Shown here: positions 32,322 through 46,037 of the stretch, piece after piece
Layout of the letters: every line of letters begins with the position of its first letter
How positions within the stretch are numbered: position 1 is the first letter of the stretch
DNA from: Microcebus murinus
Lineage: Eukaryota; Chordata; Mammalia; Primates; Cheirogaleidae
DNA length: 64,000 nt
Assembly: GCF_040939455.1 (NCBI RefSeq)
Contig: NC_134136.1
Location: 74,972,001 to 75,036,000 of the forward strand
Direction: 5' to 3'
Translations under genes and position numbers: made by a program
Notes under the pieces: generated by a model
The model's input: the letters and a program-made list of their open reading frames with translations, nothing else
Told to the model about the DNA's origin: nothing
Databases searched by the model: none

Positions 32322-35210
32322 TCTTCTTTTTCCAGCTCTTGAGTCGTTTCATTAGATTGTCTATTTGCAATCTTTTTTACTTTTGGCTATAGGCATTTAT
32401 GGAGATAAACTTTCCTCTCAGAACTGCTTTAGCTGTGTCCCAGAGGATTTGATAACCTGTATCTCCATTGTCATTTTATTCATAGAATTTTTTTATTCCT
32501 ATCTTGATTTCTTCATTTATGAAGTAATCATTTAGTAGGAGGTTGTTTAACTTCCACGTTTTTGTGTAGAAATGTGAGTATCTGTTATGGTTGATTTCTA
32601 CTTTTATTCCACTGAGATCTGAGAAGATACATGCTATGATTTCTATTTTTTTTAAATTTCCTGAGGTTTACTTTGTGTCCTAGGATATGGTCAATCATAG
32701 AGAATGTCCCATGTGCTGATGAGAAGAACGTATATTCAGTGGATTTTGGGTAGAATGTTCTGTAAATGTCAGTCAGACCCAATTTTTCTAGAGTTTTGTT
32801 TAGGTCCATGATTTCTTTATTAATTTTCTGTTTGGAATGACCAAGTGCACTTCATCCCAGGGAGGCAGGGATGGTTCAACATACGTAAATCTATAAATGC
32901 AATTCACCACATAAACAGAAGCAAAAACAAAGACCACATGATTCTTTCAATAGATGCAGAAAAAGCTTTTGACAAAATTCAACACCCTTTCATGATACAA
33001 ACACTTAAGAAAATAGGCATAGAAGGGACATACCTAAAAATGATACAAGCCATATATGACAGCCCCATAGCCAACATCATACTGAATGAGGAAAAACTGA
33101 AAGCATTCCCACTTAGAACTGGAACCAGACAAGGCTAACCACTATCTCTACGTCTATTCAACATAGTGCTGGAAGTCCTGGCTACAGCAATCAGACAGGA
33201 AAGTGGAATTAAAGGTATCCAAATAGGGGCCGAAGAGATCAAACTTTCACTGTTTGCTGATGATATGATATTATACTTAAAAAACCCCAAAGATTCAACC
33301 GAGAAACTCCTGGAACTGATCAACGAATTTAGTAAAGTCTCAGGATACAAAATCAATACACAGAAATCGGAGGCATTCGTATACCCCAACAACAATCAAA
33401 TTTAGAACCAAATTAAAGACTCAATACCCTTCACAATAGCGACAAAGAAATTAAAGTTCCTAGGAGTATACTTAACCAAGGAGGTAAAAGACCTCTACAG
33501 GGAGAACTATGAAACACTGAGGAAGGAAATAGCAGAGGATGTAAACAGATGGAAATCCATTCCATGCTCGTAGATTGGCAGACTCAACATCATCAAAATG
33601 TCTCTACTATCCAAACTGATCTACAGATTCAATACAATACCTATTAAAATCCCATCAGCATTCTTCACAGATATAGAAAAAATAATTTTACACTTTGTAT
33701 GGAACCAAAGAAGACCCCAAATATCAAGAGCAATTCTAGGCAACAAAAACAAAATGGGAGGCATTAATATGCCAGATATCAAACTATACTACAAAGCTGT
33801 AGTAATTAAATCAATATGGTATTGGCACAAAAATAGGAATATTGACCAGTGGAACAGATGTGAGAATCCTGATATAAAACCATCCTCATATAGCCGTCTA
33901 ATCTTTGAAAAATCAGACAAAAACATACTCTGGGAAAAAGAATCCCTTTTCAATAAATGGTGCTGGGAAAACTGGATAGCCACTTGTAGAAGGCTAAAGC
34001 CGGACCCACACCGTTCACCTCTCACAAAAATGAACTCACACTGGATAACAGACTTAAACCTAAGGTATGAAACTATTAGAATTCTAGAGGATAAAGTTGG
34101 AAACACTCTCCTAGACATAGGCCTAGGCAAAGAGTTTATGAAGAAGTCCCCAAAGGCAATCACAGCAGCAACAAAAATAAATAAATGGGACATGATCAAA
34201 CTAAAAAGCTTCTGCACAGCCAAAGAAATAGTCATGAAAGTAAACAGACAACCTACAGAATGGGAGAAAATTTTTGCATCCTATGTATCCAATAAAAGGT
34301 TGATAACTAGAATATACTTAGAACTCACGAAAATCAGTAACAAAAAATCAAATAACCCTATTAAAAAGTGGGCAAAGGACTTGAACAGAAACTTTTCTAA
34401 AGAAGACAGAAGAATGGCCAACAAACATATGAAAAAATGCTCATCATCTCTAATCATCAGGGAAATGCAAATCAAAACTACAATGAGATATCATTTAACT
34501 CCAGTGAGAATGGCCTTTATCAAAAAGTCTCGAAATAACAAATGCTGGCGTGGATGTGGAGAGAGAGGAACACTCCTACACTGCTGGTGGGACTGAAAAC
34601 TAGTTCAACCTCTGTGGTAAGCAATATGAAGATACCTTAAAGTGATACAAGTGAATCTACCATTTGATCCAGCAATCTCATTGCTGGGCATCTACCCAAA
34701 AGATCCAATGACACTATACAAAAAAGACACCTGCACTTGAATGTTTATAGCAGCACAATTCATAATTGCAAGGCTGTAGAAACAGCCCAAGTGCCCATCA
34801 ATCCAAGAATGGATTAATAAAATGTGGTATATGTATACCATGGAGTACTATTCAGCTTTAAGAAACAATGGTGATATAGCACATCTTATATTTTCCTGGT
34901 TAGAGCTGGAACCCATACTACTAAGTGAAGTATTCCAAGAATGGAAAAACAAGCACCACATATATTAACCAGCAAGCTGGTATTAACTGAGTAGCACCTA
35001 AGTGGACACATAAGTACTACAGTAATAGGGTATTGGGCAGGGAGTAGGGGGGCGGGTATATATATACATAATGAGTGAGATGTGGAACATCTGGGTGATG
35101 GTCATGCTGGAAACTCAGACTTGTGGGGGGAGGAGGGGGAAAGGGCATTTATTGAAACCTTAACATCTGTACCTCCATAATATGTTGAAATAAAAAATAA
35201 TTAAAAAATA
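32322..35210 (+). mobile_element. L1-C: 5'-truncated LINE-1 with inverted 5' segment (twin priming)
   Basis: Segment 32322-32836 is in reverse orientation (ORF2 endonuclease end and following spacer, aligning with 49113-49620 of L1-E). At 32837 the sequence switches to forward ORF2 (starting in GACCAAGTGCACTTCATCCC, RT region) and continues to the 3' UTR and A-rich tail at 35210. Candidate duplication ATTAAATGT at 32313-32321 and 35211-35219. Inverted 5' part, internal gap and one tail are the signature of twin priming. Confidence 0.9.
32837..34986 (+). pseudogene. L1-C ORF2 partial pseudogene (RT core to C-terminus)
   Basis: Starts inside RT ([20 protein letters not shown]). FADD box near 33251-33264 in [12 protein letters not shown]. 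Stops occur at 33135-33137 and near 33403, and near 33570 the Trp of CSWIG is a TAG. The longest open part, 33598-34596, covers 332 codons of thumb and C-terminal domain, ending in the [17 protein letters not shown] cysteine region. Conserved end TAA at 34984-34986. No endonuclease in this orientation. Confidence 0.9.
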
Positions 35211-35219
35211 ATTAAATGT

Positions 35220-36784
35220 AAAAATAATTTACAATAGATGTAAATATGCTTTGAAAAGTATAAAGATGTATTCAAATGTTAGTTCTTCATCTCATTGTTT
35301 ACAAACAGTTGTTAAAGGCATTTTCCTTTCCAATTCCTTCACAGAAAAGCTGTATACTTGCAGGTTTGTGAACTCCATCTCTTTTTTTTTCACCTTGCTG
35401 GTTTGTTTTATCTTTCAGGAAAAGATGTAATTGCTGTGCCTTTCCCCCTGTCAAGATTAGCACATGGTTTTCTAAAGAATATATAAACATGTTTTCCTAG
35501 GCTTCACTGAAAGTTGGCTGCATGTTCTGCCTCTCCAACAAGCAGAAGTAAAACTTGAATAATCAAAAGGCAAAGTGTTGAAAAGATCACCTTAGTGGAG
35601 TTCACTCTCCTAATTTAAATACATTCCTCCAAGTTATGAAATGTAGTTGACAAATGGAAAAGCAGAGGAAAATCAGTACTGCCTAAGTCAGAGAAGCACC
35701 GTGGAAACATGGGAACAGATGTCAAATCATCTGTCTCTCAGCCAGAATGTTGTGATCCTCGTTAGGTGCTCCCAGCAGCACAAAACCTTAACAATTTCCA
35801 TATATTGCATGTCTCTTTCTTGACTGTATTGCTAAAGTTGGTCAGCACAAATAAAGAATTTTCATCATTCTATTGAGCAGTGTCTCTCAATGCTAGAGAA
35901 GGGACCTGTTTCCAAGGAATAAGAGAGCATTATGAAGAAATAAACATGAAAAAAAGAGCATCCTTAGAGTCCTTTGACAACAGCAACAAAACTACCCTAA
36001 ACTACAAGGGAAAATGGTTTTCAGTTTACATGTATTACTACATTCCACACAGGAATTAAGGTGACAGGTTTGATCACTGGCCAACTGCCCACATCATGGA
36101 AGAGACACACTAGTCTGATACTGTTCCCTTCACCCTCACATTCAGTTCATATGCCAAAAAGTAAGATTTCAGGTACCCAAGGCATCTACTCACTCTGTAA
36201 TGAAGTATTTACACTAGGGAAATGTGAAGGCAACCGTGGTAAAGAGTAGGCCTTAGAAAAAAATTTCAAATAAGTAGCTTGTGTGGGTATGCGCAGCCCC
36301 CTTTTTGTGTCATTTCCGCTTCCTCAACTTCTAGGATCCCAATTTCCCCCTATCTCTCCTTAAACATTAGTGTACATTCAAGTCAACATGTAACTTCTGC
36401 CATAACTCTTCTTCATGGAGGAGATAGAAGTCTTTGTCCTCCATAAAATAAAATCCCACATAAAGGAAAGATTTTGTGGTCTAAATTCCCTACCCAACCC
36501 TCAGAATTATACCATTGCAGAGCAGACTCTTCTGCCTGTGTGTGTGGCAGGACCAGTAGAGCAGAGTGACTACAAAGGCCCAGGCTTTGAATTCACATCT
36601 AGGGGTCCCAACTTGGTAGCTGTATGTTTTGGGGTAAGTCACGTTTAATGAGTTATTATTCCCTCATCTGTAAAATGGGGATGTGATGGTACCTACTTAT
36701 AAGTGTGTACCTAAATTTAAATGGGATGGACCTTTTAAAATGTTTTCCTGGTACATGGTATGTGTTTTATAAATAATTAACAAT
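35220..36784. other. Intervening sequence
   Basis: No gene seen. A MIR-like fragment lies at about 36555-36775 (TGACTACAAAGGCCCAGGC, then CCCTCATCTGTAAAATGGGG). Remaining DNA unassigned. Confidence 0.4.
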
Positions 36785-37174
36785 TGTTATGGTTTGAATT
36801 GACTCCCCTGAAATTCATTTGTGATGCCCAGTGATCTTAATGGTCTTTACAGAGGTGATCAGGTTAAAATAAAGTCAACAGGGTGGCCCTAATAAAATAT
36901 GATTGGCATCCTTATATAAAAAGGAAATTTGTAAACAGGGAGAACTAATTTTTGGAAAATGTTATGTGAACACATAGGGAGAAGACAGCCATCTACAAGT
37001 CAAGGAGAGAAGCTTCAAACAGATTCTTCCCTTATAGCTCTCAGAAATAGACCAACCCTGCTGGCACACATTGTTTCAAACTTGTACTCTAAAGAATCGT
37101 GACACAATAAATTTCTGTTATTTGAGCCACCTAGTCTGTGGTACTTTGTTAGGCAATCCTGGCAAACTAATACA
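36785..37174 (+). mobile_element. MLT1-like MaLR solo LTR
   Basis: Starts TGTTATGGTTTGAATTGACT and has CAGGTTAAAATAAAGTCA, GGGTGGCCCTAATAAAATAT, CCATCTACAAGTCAAGGAGA, and the typical end TTTGAGCCACCTAGTCTGTG ... AACTAATACA. The AATAAA is in ACACAATAAATTTCTG. Family from memory; one of four in this window. Confidence 0.85.
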
Positions 37175-40100
37175 ATATTCACTCATAATAAAGATTACTG
37201 CATATTTATATCTCTTTTTGGTCAGTATATCTGCTTGAGGCTTTCAGAAAACAGGGGATATAAAAATCATTATAGCCTATTTGAGAAGTCATGGTATCAC
37301 TGTCTGTTTGAAGTTATAGCCAGGTAAAACAGAAGTAATAAATAGGGCAGTCATATAATTAACCACCTAAACCAGGATAATTTTGAGGATAAAAAGAGGC
37401 ATTATTAATAAACAGACTTGATCATTAGCAAGCATCAAAACAGGACTATACAGAGCAAACCAGGACTTTGGGTCTCTCTAACAATGGAGGACAAAGGTAT
37501 ATCTTCCATTAACCTCCCTCTCCATCAACCAAGTCTGTTAATGTAAGATTCACTAGTTCCACTAGAGCAATTTGGTTAATTTAACTACAGCTATCAATTA
37601 GCTTTCAAAAATATGAGTTAAGGTCAAAAGAAGAAAATAAATCCAAGTTAATTACCACTATGTCATTGAATTTGATATTTTGTTCATTTCTAAAATGTCC
37701 TCAGCTTAAGTTTAGAAATTTCGACAAGTTTCAGTGTAGAGATAAGTGTGTCTCCATTGATGATCTACACTTTCTTATCCTTAAACTTAGAAAGGGAGAA
37801 CAAGACAGAAAGGTACTCAGTGTAATACATGTTTCGTATCAGAATAAGATCATGGGAAACCTGAAGGAAAAAGTCAAGGACATTCATTACTTAGCCAGCC
37901 AGGGGAAGAAAAGCTGTTGGCTTGGAGAAAATGCCCTCCCACTCCTGGGCAAAAAATAGTCAGTATGCCCCAGGGGTTGTTTACCTGGCTTAGGTTCCTG
38001 CCTGCTCACTTTGCCACATAAACACCTCTGTATGAAGGGGACTACTTTAAACTGGAGGTTGTTGTGAGTAAAACATTTGCTCTCCACACTAATTGATTTT
38101 TTAAATTAATCACTTCATTTAGAATCCATTCAACCTAGTAGGGATGAACATTCATCATACTGGGAAGACCCTCAGCTCAGAGAGAACATCCACAGCTAGT
38201 AATTAGTCTATGAATTAGCTCAGGAGTCTTTAAATGAGGTTGAGGCCATTCTTATAAAACTAAAATGCCACACAACATTAAAAAGTTAAATAACCTTGTG
38301 AACTTTTTTAAAAGGAGAGCTAAGTGTAAAGTGAACCTATTTGGAAAACCCTTGTGTCAGTTCATTTAATATTGATAAGAAAGGGATTAATGAATGGATA
38401 TTCCCCAAACTCACAATTTTCCTCTGCTAATGGAAGGGCAACGTAGTACAGTGGAATGATTGTGGGTCTTACAGCAGGCAAACAGGGATGCTGTCACTTT
38501 CTAGCAATGTGTTCTTAGTTCTGAGCCTTAGTTTCTACATCTGTAAAATGGGGCAAATAATGTATCCCCTTCCTATTTTGTAGGGTTCTTATGAAGATGC
38601 AATGAGATAAAGTTCATTAAATCCCTTTGCAAAATATGAATGATCTAATAGTTAAATAGTATTATTATAATAGATTTTTTAGAAGCATAATGGGTATTTA
38701 TCAACTTAATAAATAATTTTTGTGGTACAGAATTAAATGGACTCTTTCCATCCTAATTAAAGAGGTGATGAGAGAGTGGTATGGCCTGTAAAACACCACG
38801 AAACTTCTTCACCTCCCATTACCCTCACCAAACCACCCTCAACATGTTATCAATGGATACCACATCCCATGAAACAGCACTTCAGTAAAAGTCATGTGTG
38901 ACTAGGTAGGGTTGTCATAATGGCCAGAGCAGCAATATCCAACAGTGAAGAGATGTTCATAATGTGCAAGAGAACATTTGAGGCATTAATAAAAACCCGA
39001 TATTAGAGTTTTAATGAAATAATACCATACTTCAAACTTGGTACTTCAGCTACAAATGGTAAAATAGTGATGAATAGAGAATACAGCAAAACTTAAACAA
39101 GTTGTAAAAATAACCAATTACAATTCAATTGATTTAATCAAATAACTGATTATAAAAGCCTAGATTCTAGTTCATTGAGTTTAGATTGCTTATTAAAGGT
39201 TTTGATTAGTGAGAAAATTTTTTCTCAGTGTTTTGAAAATAACACACAGCATGTTTTCCTCCATTACAAAAATAAATCATTTCTTATCATGTTCTTCTTA
39301 ATCATTGTATTTTTATCACCTTAAAATGGCCCTTACACTCAGAGTCAGAGCTTAAATTTTACTATCACATTAATCCTCTGTTACAATGAATATCATTAAT
39401 TCTAAGAATGTAATAACAGCTTATTATCAGAATAATAATTCCATTAACAGCTTTTAATAGGATTGTACTAACTTCAAGTGTGTTTCTAATATAAATTATT
39501 CCAAAAGAAGTACCACTTTCACATAATCACTCCCTTGGAAGTTACTAAAATAATAGCTTCAGCTCCCAACTCCTGAGTGTACTTTAAGTTCCTCTTTGTT
39601 ATTTTCCTGGATCTGACTAACCAAAGAGCATTAGAGCTGGAAAGTTCCTTAGAGATAAGCTAGTCAAGCTTCCTCATTCTGTAGGTCAGAAAATGGAGGC
39701 CCCAGAGAACCTATGTGGGTTGTCAGTTCCAACATATCCTCAATCATAAGAGTAGCTCTACTAATGCTTAATGAGGTCTATCCAAGACCCTGCAGAAATG
39801 ACCTGCATTTCACAATCATACATTTTGAGTCATGAGCAGAATTTATCATATTACCTTACCATCCGAGCATGACCTAGTTGTGACTGGTGAAATTGAAGGG
39901 ACTATATTCTGCATTAACAAATAGTGAGGGTTACTTAAAAGAGATGTAGCATGCTGTTATGGGAAATGCCTGGGACTGCAAGTAGGAAGACCTAGATTCT
40001 CATTCTGGGCCTGACACTTATAAGCTGCATGTTGCTAGATATGTTCCTTAGTCTCTATAAGTGTCAGTCTTCTTCTCATTAAACTGAAGATACTGGCAAC

Positions 40101-40188
40101 TTCTTTGGAAATTAATACATGGATTCAATGAAACAATAGATGTAAAAATGCTTTGTAAAGCACAAATTGCTATATAAACGTTTGTTTT
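37175..40188. other. Intervening sequence with MIR-like fragments
   Basis: No gene seen. MIR-like plus-strand fragments at about 38425-38650 (ACATCTGTAAAATGGGGCAA) and 39955-40180 (GGAAGACCTAGATTCTCATT). A short ancient-repeat-like stretch at 39625-39715 (TAGAGCTGGAAAGTTCCTTA). The rest is AT-rich. Confidence 0.45.
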
Positions 40189-40204
40189 AAAATACCTCCC
40201 TGAA

Positions 40205-40289
40205 GGGGAGGGGGGGAAAGGGCATTTTTTGAAACCTTAAAATTTGTACCTCCATAATATGCCGAAATAAAATATAAAAAAATAAAAAT
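40205..40289 (+). mobile_element. L1-D: 85-bp L1 3'-end insertion with perfect 16-bp duplications
   Basis: Contains only GGGGAGGGGGGGAAAGGGCA, the AAATTTGTACCTCCATAATA end of the local L1 3' UTR and an A-rich tail. Flanks are identical: AAAATACCTCCCTGAA at 40189-40204 and 40290-40305. It is an extreme 5' truncation. Confidence 0.96.
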
Positions 40290-40305
40290 AAAATACCTCC
40301 CTGAA

Positions 40306-41749
40306 AAAAATGTTCCCTTCATAATGAAATTAAAAATTTAATTATTAAGATGCTTTAAGGCTTGCAGCCTGTCAGATGTGCATGTGGTTTGGAAGGTCAG
40401 TTACTGGTATCGATAAGAAAGGGCATCAGGGCTGTGGCTTCCATATGAGCAAGTACAAAATAATTATAGCAAATACAATATTGAAAAGAGGCTGAGAATT
40501 AAATTATAAGATAAGGGCCTGGGGCCAGACAGGTGTTTTCCATCAGTACATCTATATCTCTATCTATCTATCTATCCTTAATTAATCCTTATGAGAAGAC
40601 TTTTATACTATAGAGAGACTAAGACATGGTTACATTAATAATCCTGCCCAATGACATAAAACTAATGGGTTTAAGAATGGGATTTGGAGCCAGTGTTCTT
40701 CCCATCACAATATGCCACCTAGCACACTGTCAAGAGTTAAAAGTTATCTCCTTTGTGCTACTTGATTACCAGTTTTGCCCTTCACTGCCTATTCATACTC
40801 TCATCCTTCATACACATTCACTTCAATATTTTTATATATGTCCTTGGACATATATGTATATTTGTAATTATACATTGACATTTTGTGTTTGTGTATTTTA
40901 AATATATAAATGATATTACTCTATAGAGAACACACTGTCGCTTTCTTCTGTTTAATACTGTGTTTTTAAAATATCCATCCATGTTTCCATACATAACCTA
41001 GTTCATTTCTTGTGACAATTAAGTAATATTCCATAGTAGACATCTAATTTATTTTTTATTTATCAATTTCCCCTATAATGGGTGTCAATTTATTTGCAAA
41101 GCAGAATTATCTAGAAACCATAAGGGTTCTTAAAGACATTCACAGTTTATTAGGATTTGAGTTTTCTCAGCTTCACTATTTTATAGGTGAAAAAATCAAG
41201 GAAAACTATTTTTAAAATCCATTGGAACTAGCAGGATCTAAAAAAACATTAACTAAGACAATATTAATTCGCAAGGCTATCACTAAGAAACAGAATTTGT
41301 CTTCCCATTAGGAACTGCCAAAGGCAGAGATATCATGCCATTTGATGACACAGAAAAACACATGTATATTATATGTGGAGTCCGGGGACATGTATGTGGG
41401 TATGGATTCACTTAGGTATGCAAATTGACAGAGCCTTAAGGAAAGATACATATCCAGGCCCCAATGGACAGGCTATGTGAACTTAGGCACTTAGGAACTT
41501 AGGAACTTCCTTAGGAACTAAGGAAGCTTAGTTTAGTGTATGGGGTAAGAGAGCATGGATCCTGAGCTAGATTCCCTGGGTCCAAGTGCAAGCTCTGCCA
41601 ATTAAGAGTTCTATAACCTTGGGCAAGCTACTTAGATCCTCCCTGCCTTACTGTCCTCATGAGGTTAAATGAGGATTAAAAGAGTTGATATTTGTAAGTA
41701 CTTGGAGCTGTGCCTGGAGCATAGGAAGTGATAAGTGTCTGTTGAGTTT

Positions 41750-41807
<58 letters not shown>

Positions 41808-44109
41808 CACACACATGCACACACATACTTTTTCTGAATCTCAGCTTCCATTTTTACAAAATATTATCTACTTCCCATAGGTTTTAAGAGGGGATAAGTA
41901 AATGCTTTAAATGTATCAAAATATATATTATCATTCATTTATATTCCTGATAAATATCCTTTTGAAAAAAAAGAAGAGTAAAAAAGCTCAATCAGGTGAA
42001 CAACTCCTAAAATCTTGCAGGAGATGTAACTAAAAAAAAAAAGCAAAGAACAAAATCTGTCTCAGATATTATTAGGTGTTTGGCTTCCATAGGGCAGAAA
42101 TTAGATTCTGTACTCATGGGGTTCAGTAAGAATTCGCTCTTAATCAAGGATGTAGGAAGAGGTCAATCAAGTTGTTGAAAAAGCAAGGATACTAAAGTGA
42201 CTAAAAGTCACAGATCCTATGAATGGCAAGCGACTTTATGGAATAGGAAGTGCAGACATTTGCTTAGAAAAGGGGAATATTGAGATACCAGAAAAATTAA
42301 GAAAAACAAAAACATAAAAAGAAACTTTGTCCAAAGTCACAGAATTAATCAGTTATTTGTTCAAAATCACAGAAATAATCAGTTGCTGTGCTCAAAGACT
42401 CAATCCAGGGTTCTTTCAACTATATCATGTACAAACTCAAATTCCTATGTATCATGAGTGCATGCATCAGACTTTTTCAAATCATACAAAATATAAATTG
42501 GGGGAGATTATTCACTTTGAAATAAAAAGACTCTATTAAAAAAAAAAAAAACAAACTCAGAGCAGGGTTCCTTAAATAGCAGTTATCCTCCTGCATTTGA
42601 AATTAGACCTGACTCCTTTGGAAAATGAGGGGCTCATATAGTAGCACAGAGTCCTAGTCCCAAACACTAAATAAAGACTCTGATGAAGTTTGCAATTAAT
42701 TTAATTTGCATAAATAATCATAGACATAACTTCATAAGCATATAAATCAGAGACACTGTAGAGATGAGCATTTGTTATTTTTATAGACACAGGAAAATTG
42801 TAAAGCCAGAGGAGCCCTTTGGGTTTGACTTGGTAAGTGATTACTTCCCAGTTTGTTATGGACAGTCCCTAGATCAGTGGTATCTGTCTCTCACAGGGCC
42901 ATGCGTCACTCCCATTCTGGGAATACAGGGACTTCTGTCTTTTTCCCTGATTAGACTGTGATTTCCTCAAGGGCAAGGACAAAGATCTTTGTGTCCCTAC
43001 TATTTAGCACAAGGTCTGGTACAGAAAAAGGAATGCAATGACTGTTAATTGAAAAAGTGAGGGAGCCCCCTAATGATCCTTCAAATCAAGCAGGAACTAT
43101 GTACCTATACATCTCTAAGAAAACGGGCATGTGATGTTTTTGTGGATAGAAACAAACAATAAAAAAGTGAACCATATAGTTTACCAGGTGGTGATGAATG
43201 CTATGGACAAAAGCAGGGCATGGGTACAAAAAGTGCTGGGGAGGTAGAAAGGGGTTTAGAATTTTAATCAGAGATATCAAGCAAGGCCTTATTGTGAAAA
43301 TGACATTTGAGCAAAGATTTAAAGGAGATAATAGATTAAACTACACTATCAACTGTGAGGAGAACATTCCAGGCATAGGCAAGGACTAGTGCAAAGGCCT
43401 TAATGTGAGAAAAACAGCAAGGAGACCTGTGTAACTAGAGGAGAGAGGAGAGTGAAGAGGTAGAAGTCTGATAGGCCATAAGGTCAGAAAACTAACTGGA
43501 GTCCAGTATTATGAAGGATCTGGTAGACCATTATAAGGGAAGCCAATGAAGGGTTCAAAGCATGAAACTGATATGATATAACTTACATTTTCAAAAATCT
43601 TCCTGGTTTCTGTGATTAGAATATACCATAGTGGCAAGGGATGAAGCACAGGAGATCTGTCAAAAGACTATCTTCAAATCTTTAGGTAGAAGAAGATGGC
43701 AACTCAGATCAGGTTGGTAGCAAAGGATATAGTGGAGAGTAATCAGATTCCAAATAAATATTGAATTGGGAACAGACCATGTTTGCTGACAGATTAGATG
43801 CTGAGTATGAGAAAAAGACAAGAGTTAAGGATGATACCAATATTTTTGGCCTAAGAAACTGGAAGGATGAAGTTTTCATTTATTAAAATGAGGAAGGCTC
43901 AGGAGGAGCAGGAGTTTTTCTGAAGGGAGAGGTACAGAGATCAGGAGTTTGTTATGGGCATATTAAATCTAAGATGTTTATTAGATATCCAAGAGGAATC
44001 ATAGAATAGGCAGCTGGAATTTATGGCAGGGGCCCAGGCTACAGACATAATTTGGATATCCATCAGCATATGGATGGTATTCAATGCCAAGTTATTTAAT
44101 GAAACCAAA
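40306..44109. other. Intervening sequence with simple and ancient repeats
   Basis: No gene seen. (TCTA)n at about 40553-40576. Old L1 antisense 3'-like pattern at about 40840-41100 (CCATCCATGTTTCCATACAT, AGTAATATTCCATAGTAGAC). MIR-like fragment at about 41540-41745 (CTTGGGCAAGCTACTTAG). An ancient repeat-like stretch at about 43190-43600 (CATTCCAGGCATAGGCAAGG, AGTGCAAAGGCCTTAATGTG) whose family I cannot name. Confidence 0.45.
41747..41832. repeat. A-tract, (AT)n and (AC)n compound microsatellite
   Basis: About 17 A, then about 18 AT units, then an imperfect AC run. Follows the end of a MIR-like fragment. Confidence 0.95.
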
Positions 44110-44478
44110 TATTATGAGTCCAGTTGTGTCCCACTCAACATTTACATGCTGAAGTCTTAACCTCTAGTACCTCAGAGTATTTGGAGGCAGGGTCTTTATA
44201 GAGGTAATCAACTTAAAATGAGGTATTAGGTTGGCCCTATTTCAATATGACTGACGTCCTTATAAAAAGGGGAAATTTGGACACACACACACACACACAG
44301 ACACACAGACACATATACAGGGATAATGCTATGTGACCACGAAAACAGCCAATTATAAACCAAGGAAACTTCCCTCACGGTTGTTAGAAGGAACCAACCC
44401 AGTCAAAGCCTTGATCTCAGATTTCCAGCCTTTAGAACTGTGACACTTTGCTACAGCAGCCCTATAAAACTAATACAC
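44110..44478 (+). mobile_element. MLT1-like MaLR solo LTR
   Basis: TATTATGAGTCCAGTTGTGT start, then CCTCTAGTACCTCAGAGTAT, GGGTCTTTATAGAGGTAATC, AGGAACCAACCCAGTC, and the AACTAATACA end. An (AC)n-rich stretch at 44281-44310 replaces the usual GGACACAGACACACA part. Confidence 0.85.
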
Positions 44479-46007
44479 TAATAAAATGAGTGAGTGTGGA
44501 TGGAGACAGATGTCTAAGAACTGAAGTGATCCCTGGGGCACTACAACTTTTAGAATTCATGAAGAGGGAGAGTAATCATCAAAGGAGGTTGAGATGATGC
44601 AGCCAGGGAGATAGGAGGAAAACCAGAGGAATACTTAAAGACAAGTCAAGGAAGTGTTACAAGAAAGAGGAAGTAATAGGCTTCATCAACAGCTATTAAA
44701 TACTTATAGTTTAAAATGAAGGCTGATAATTGATGGATTTAGCAATGTGGGTTTTATTCTTGACCATGAAAGGAATAGTTTTAGCAAAATAGTGAGGGTG
44801 AAAGCCTGACTGAAGTGGGTTCAAGAGAGAAAGGGAGGCAAGATATTAGACAGAGCAAATGCAAACTACTCTTTCAAGATGTTTGCTGAAAGAGAACAAA
44901 GTAATGAGGTAGTAGTAGAAAGGATGTGTGGAGAGAGGGTTCAGTTTTTAAGATTGAAGAAATCACAACATATTTGTTGTGATTTGTTGTGATCCAAATA
45001 ACCCATTTGGATCAAAATTGCTAATGTAATCATTGAGAACTGCTGAAGCAATGTCTTTGAGAGGGGTTAGGATCTAATAGAAATTGAAAGGCTAGAAGAG
45101 AGAAGTCCAAATACAGGCTAGTATAGTATTAATATAATATGGCACAGTCCACAAATGCTGTGATAATTTAGTTAGAGAATATAGTGAAAGCTCTTAGCCT
45201 AGTGCCTGACAAAATGGGATAATTCCATGTGTTATTATTAAATATTACATAAGTGTTGTTTAACCACTCTCCTCCTACTCCTCCTCTCTCTCCTCTTTCC
45301 ATGCCTTCTCATTTGTGAGTCTTTTACATATAAGTATATAAGATGTCATAGTTGTAGTTAAGATCACCTTAAGTATATAGATTAAAAAAAGGAGACCCTG
45401 AGTATTTCAAAGCTTATAGATCAGGAAGAAGAAAAGGGACGTAGAGAATGAATAATCTGAAGGGTAGAAGAAAAACTATGCATGAAAGCCAGAAGGTGAA
45501 GTATTCCTTAGATTACATAGAAGCAAAAGATGATAGAAATTCTAATTGTGTAAAGTCTCTACAATGTCAGTAAGCTGCAGGAAATCCTGGGGAAGAAGAG
45601 GGTGGTGTTTCACTGAAAAAGCAAAAATATGAAGGGGCCTTGTAGTCTGTTCTCATATGACAAAGGAAAAGGGGAAGTCAGGAGGAAATGGCCTGGGCGA
45701 CTATAGTCCCCAAACCTCACTGTAGTCCATCCTCATCAAGGTCACAACAAGGGAGTGAAGTCTGGGAATTTCAGATATGTTATTTGGATTTTTAAACCAT
45801 CAACCATACTTTCTGCTCTGCAATATCATAAATCTACTCTTTGCTGCTTCAATCAGATTAATCTAACGTACCTGTTCATCAAATGCATCATACATTTGAG
45901 AACAATTTGTCCTAAAATTTTGGCTAGCATTTTTAACATTCTTTTCTATAAATGGAAACTATGTCACATGAGGGAAGTTTCTAATTATGCAAACACTCAA
46001 ATTACAG
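44479..46007. other. Intervening sequence, no gene seen
   Basis: AT- and GA-rich DNA, nothing assigned. A local direct repeat of TTTGTTGTGATT-type sequence at 44971-44994. Confidence 0.4.
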
Positions 46008-46037
46008 AAAAAAAGTCTATCAAGATAGACTTTTTTT
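46008..46037. repeat. Perfect palindrome at L1-E 3' junction
   Basis: Arms AAAAAAAGTCTATC (46008-46021) and GATAGACTTTTTTT (46024-46037) around AA. The right arm overlaps the poly(T) of the minus-strand L1-E tail. Confidence 0.9.

Noticed and set aside
33789..34235. 148-codon minus-strand frame, also seen at 47017-47463 and 12417-12839
   Set aside because: Antisense of L1 ORF2; it recurs only because the L1 sequence recurs.
41657..41851. Frame encoding a poly(Ile-Tyr) run
   Set aside because: Translation of an (AT)n microsatellite.
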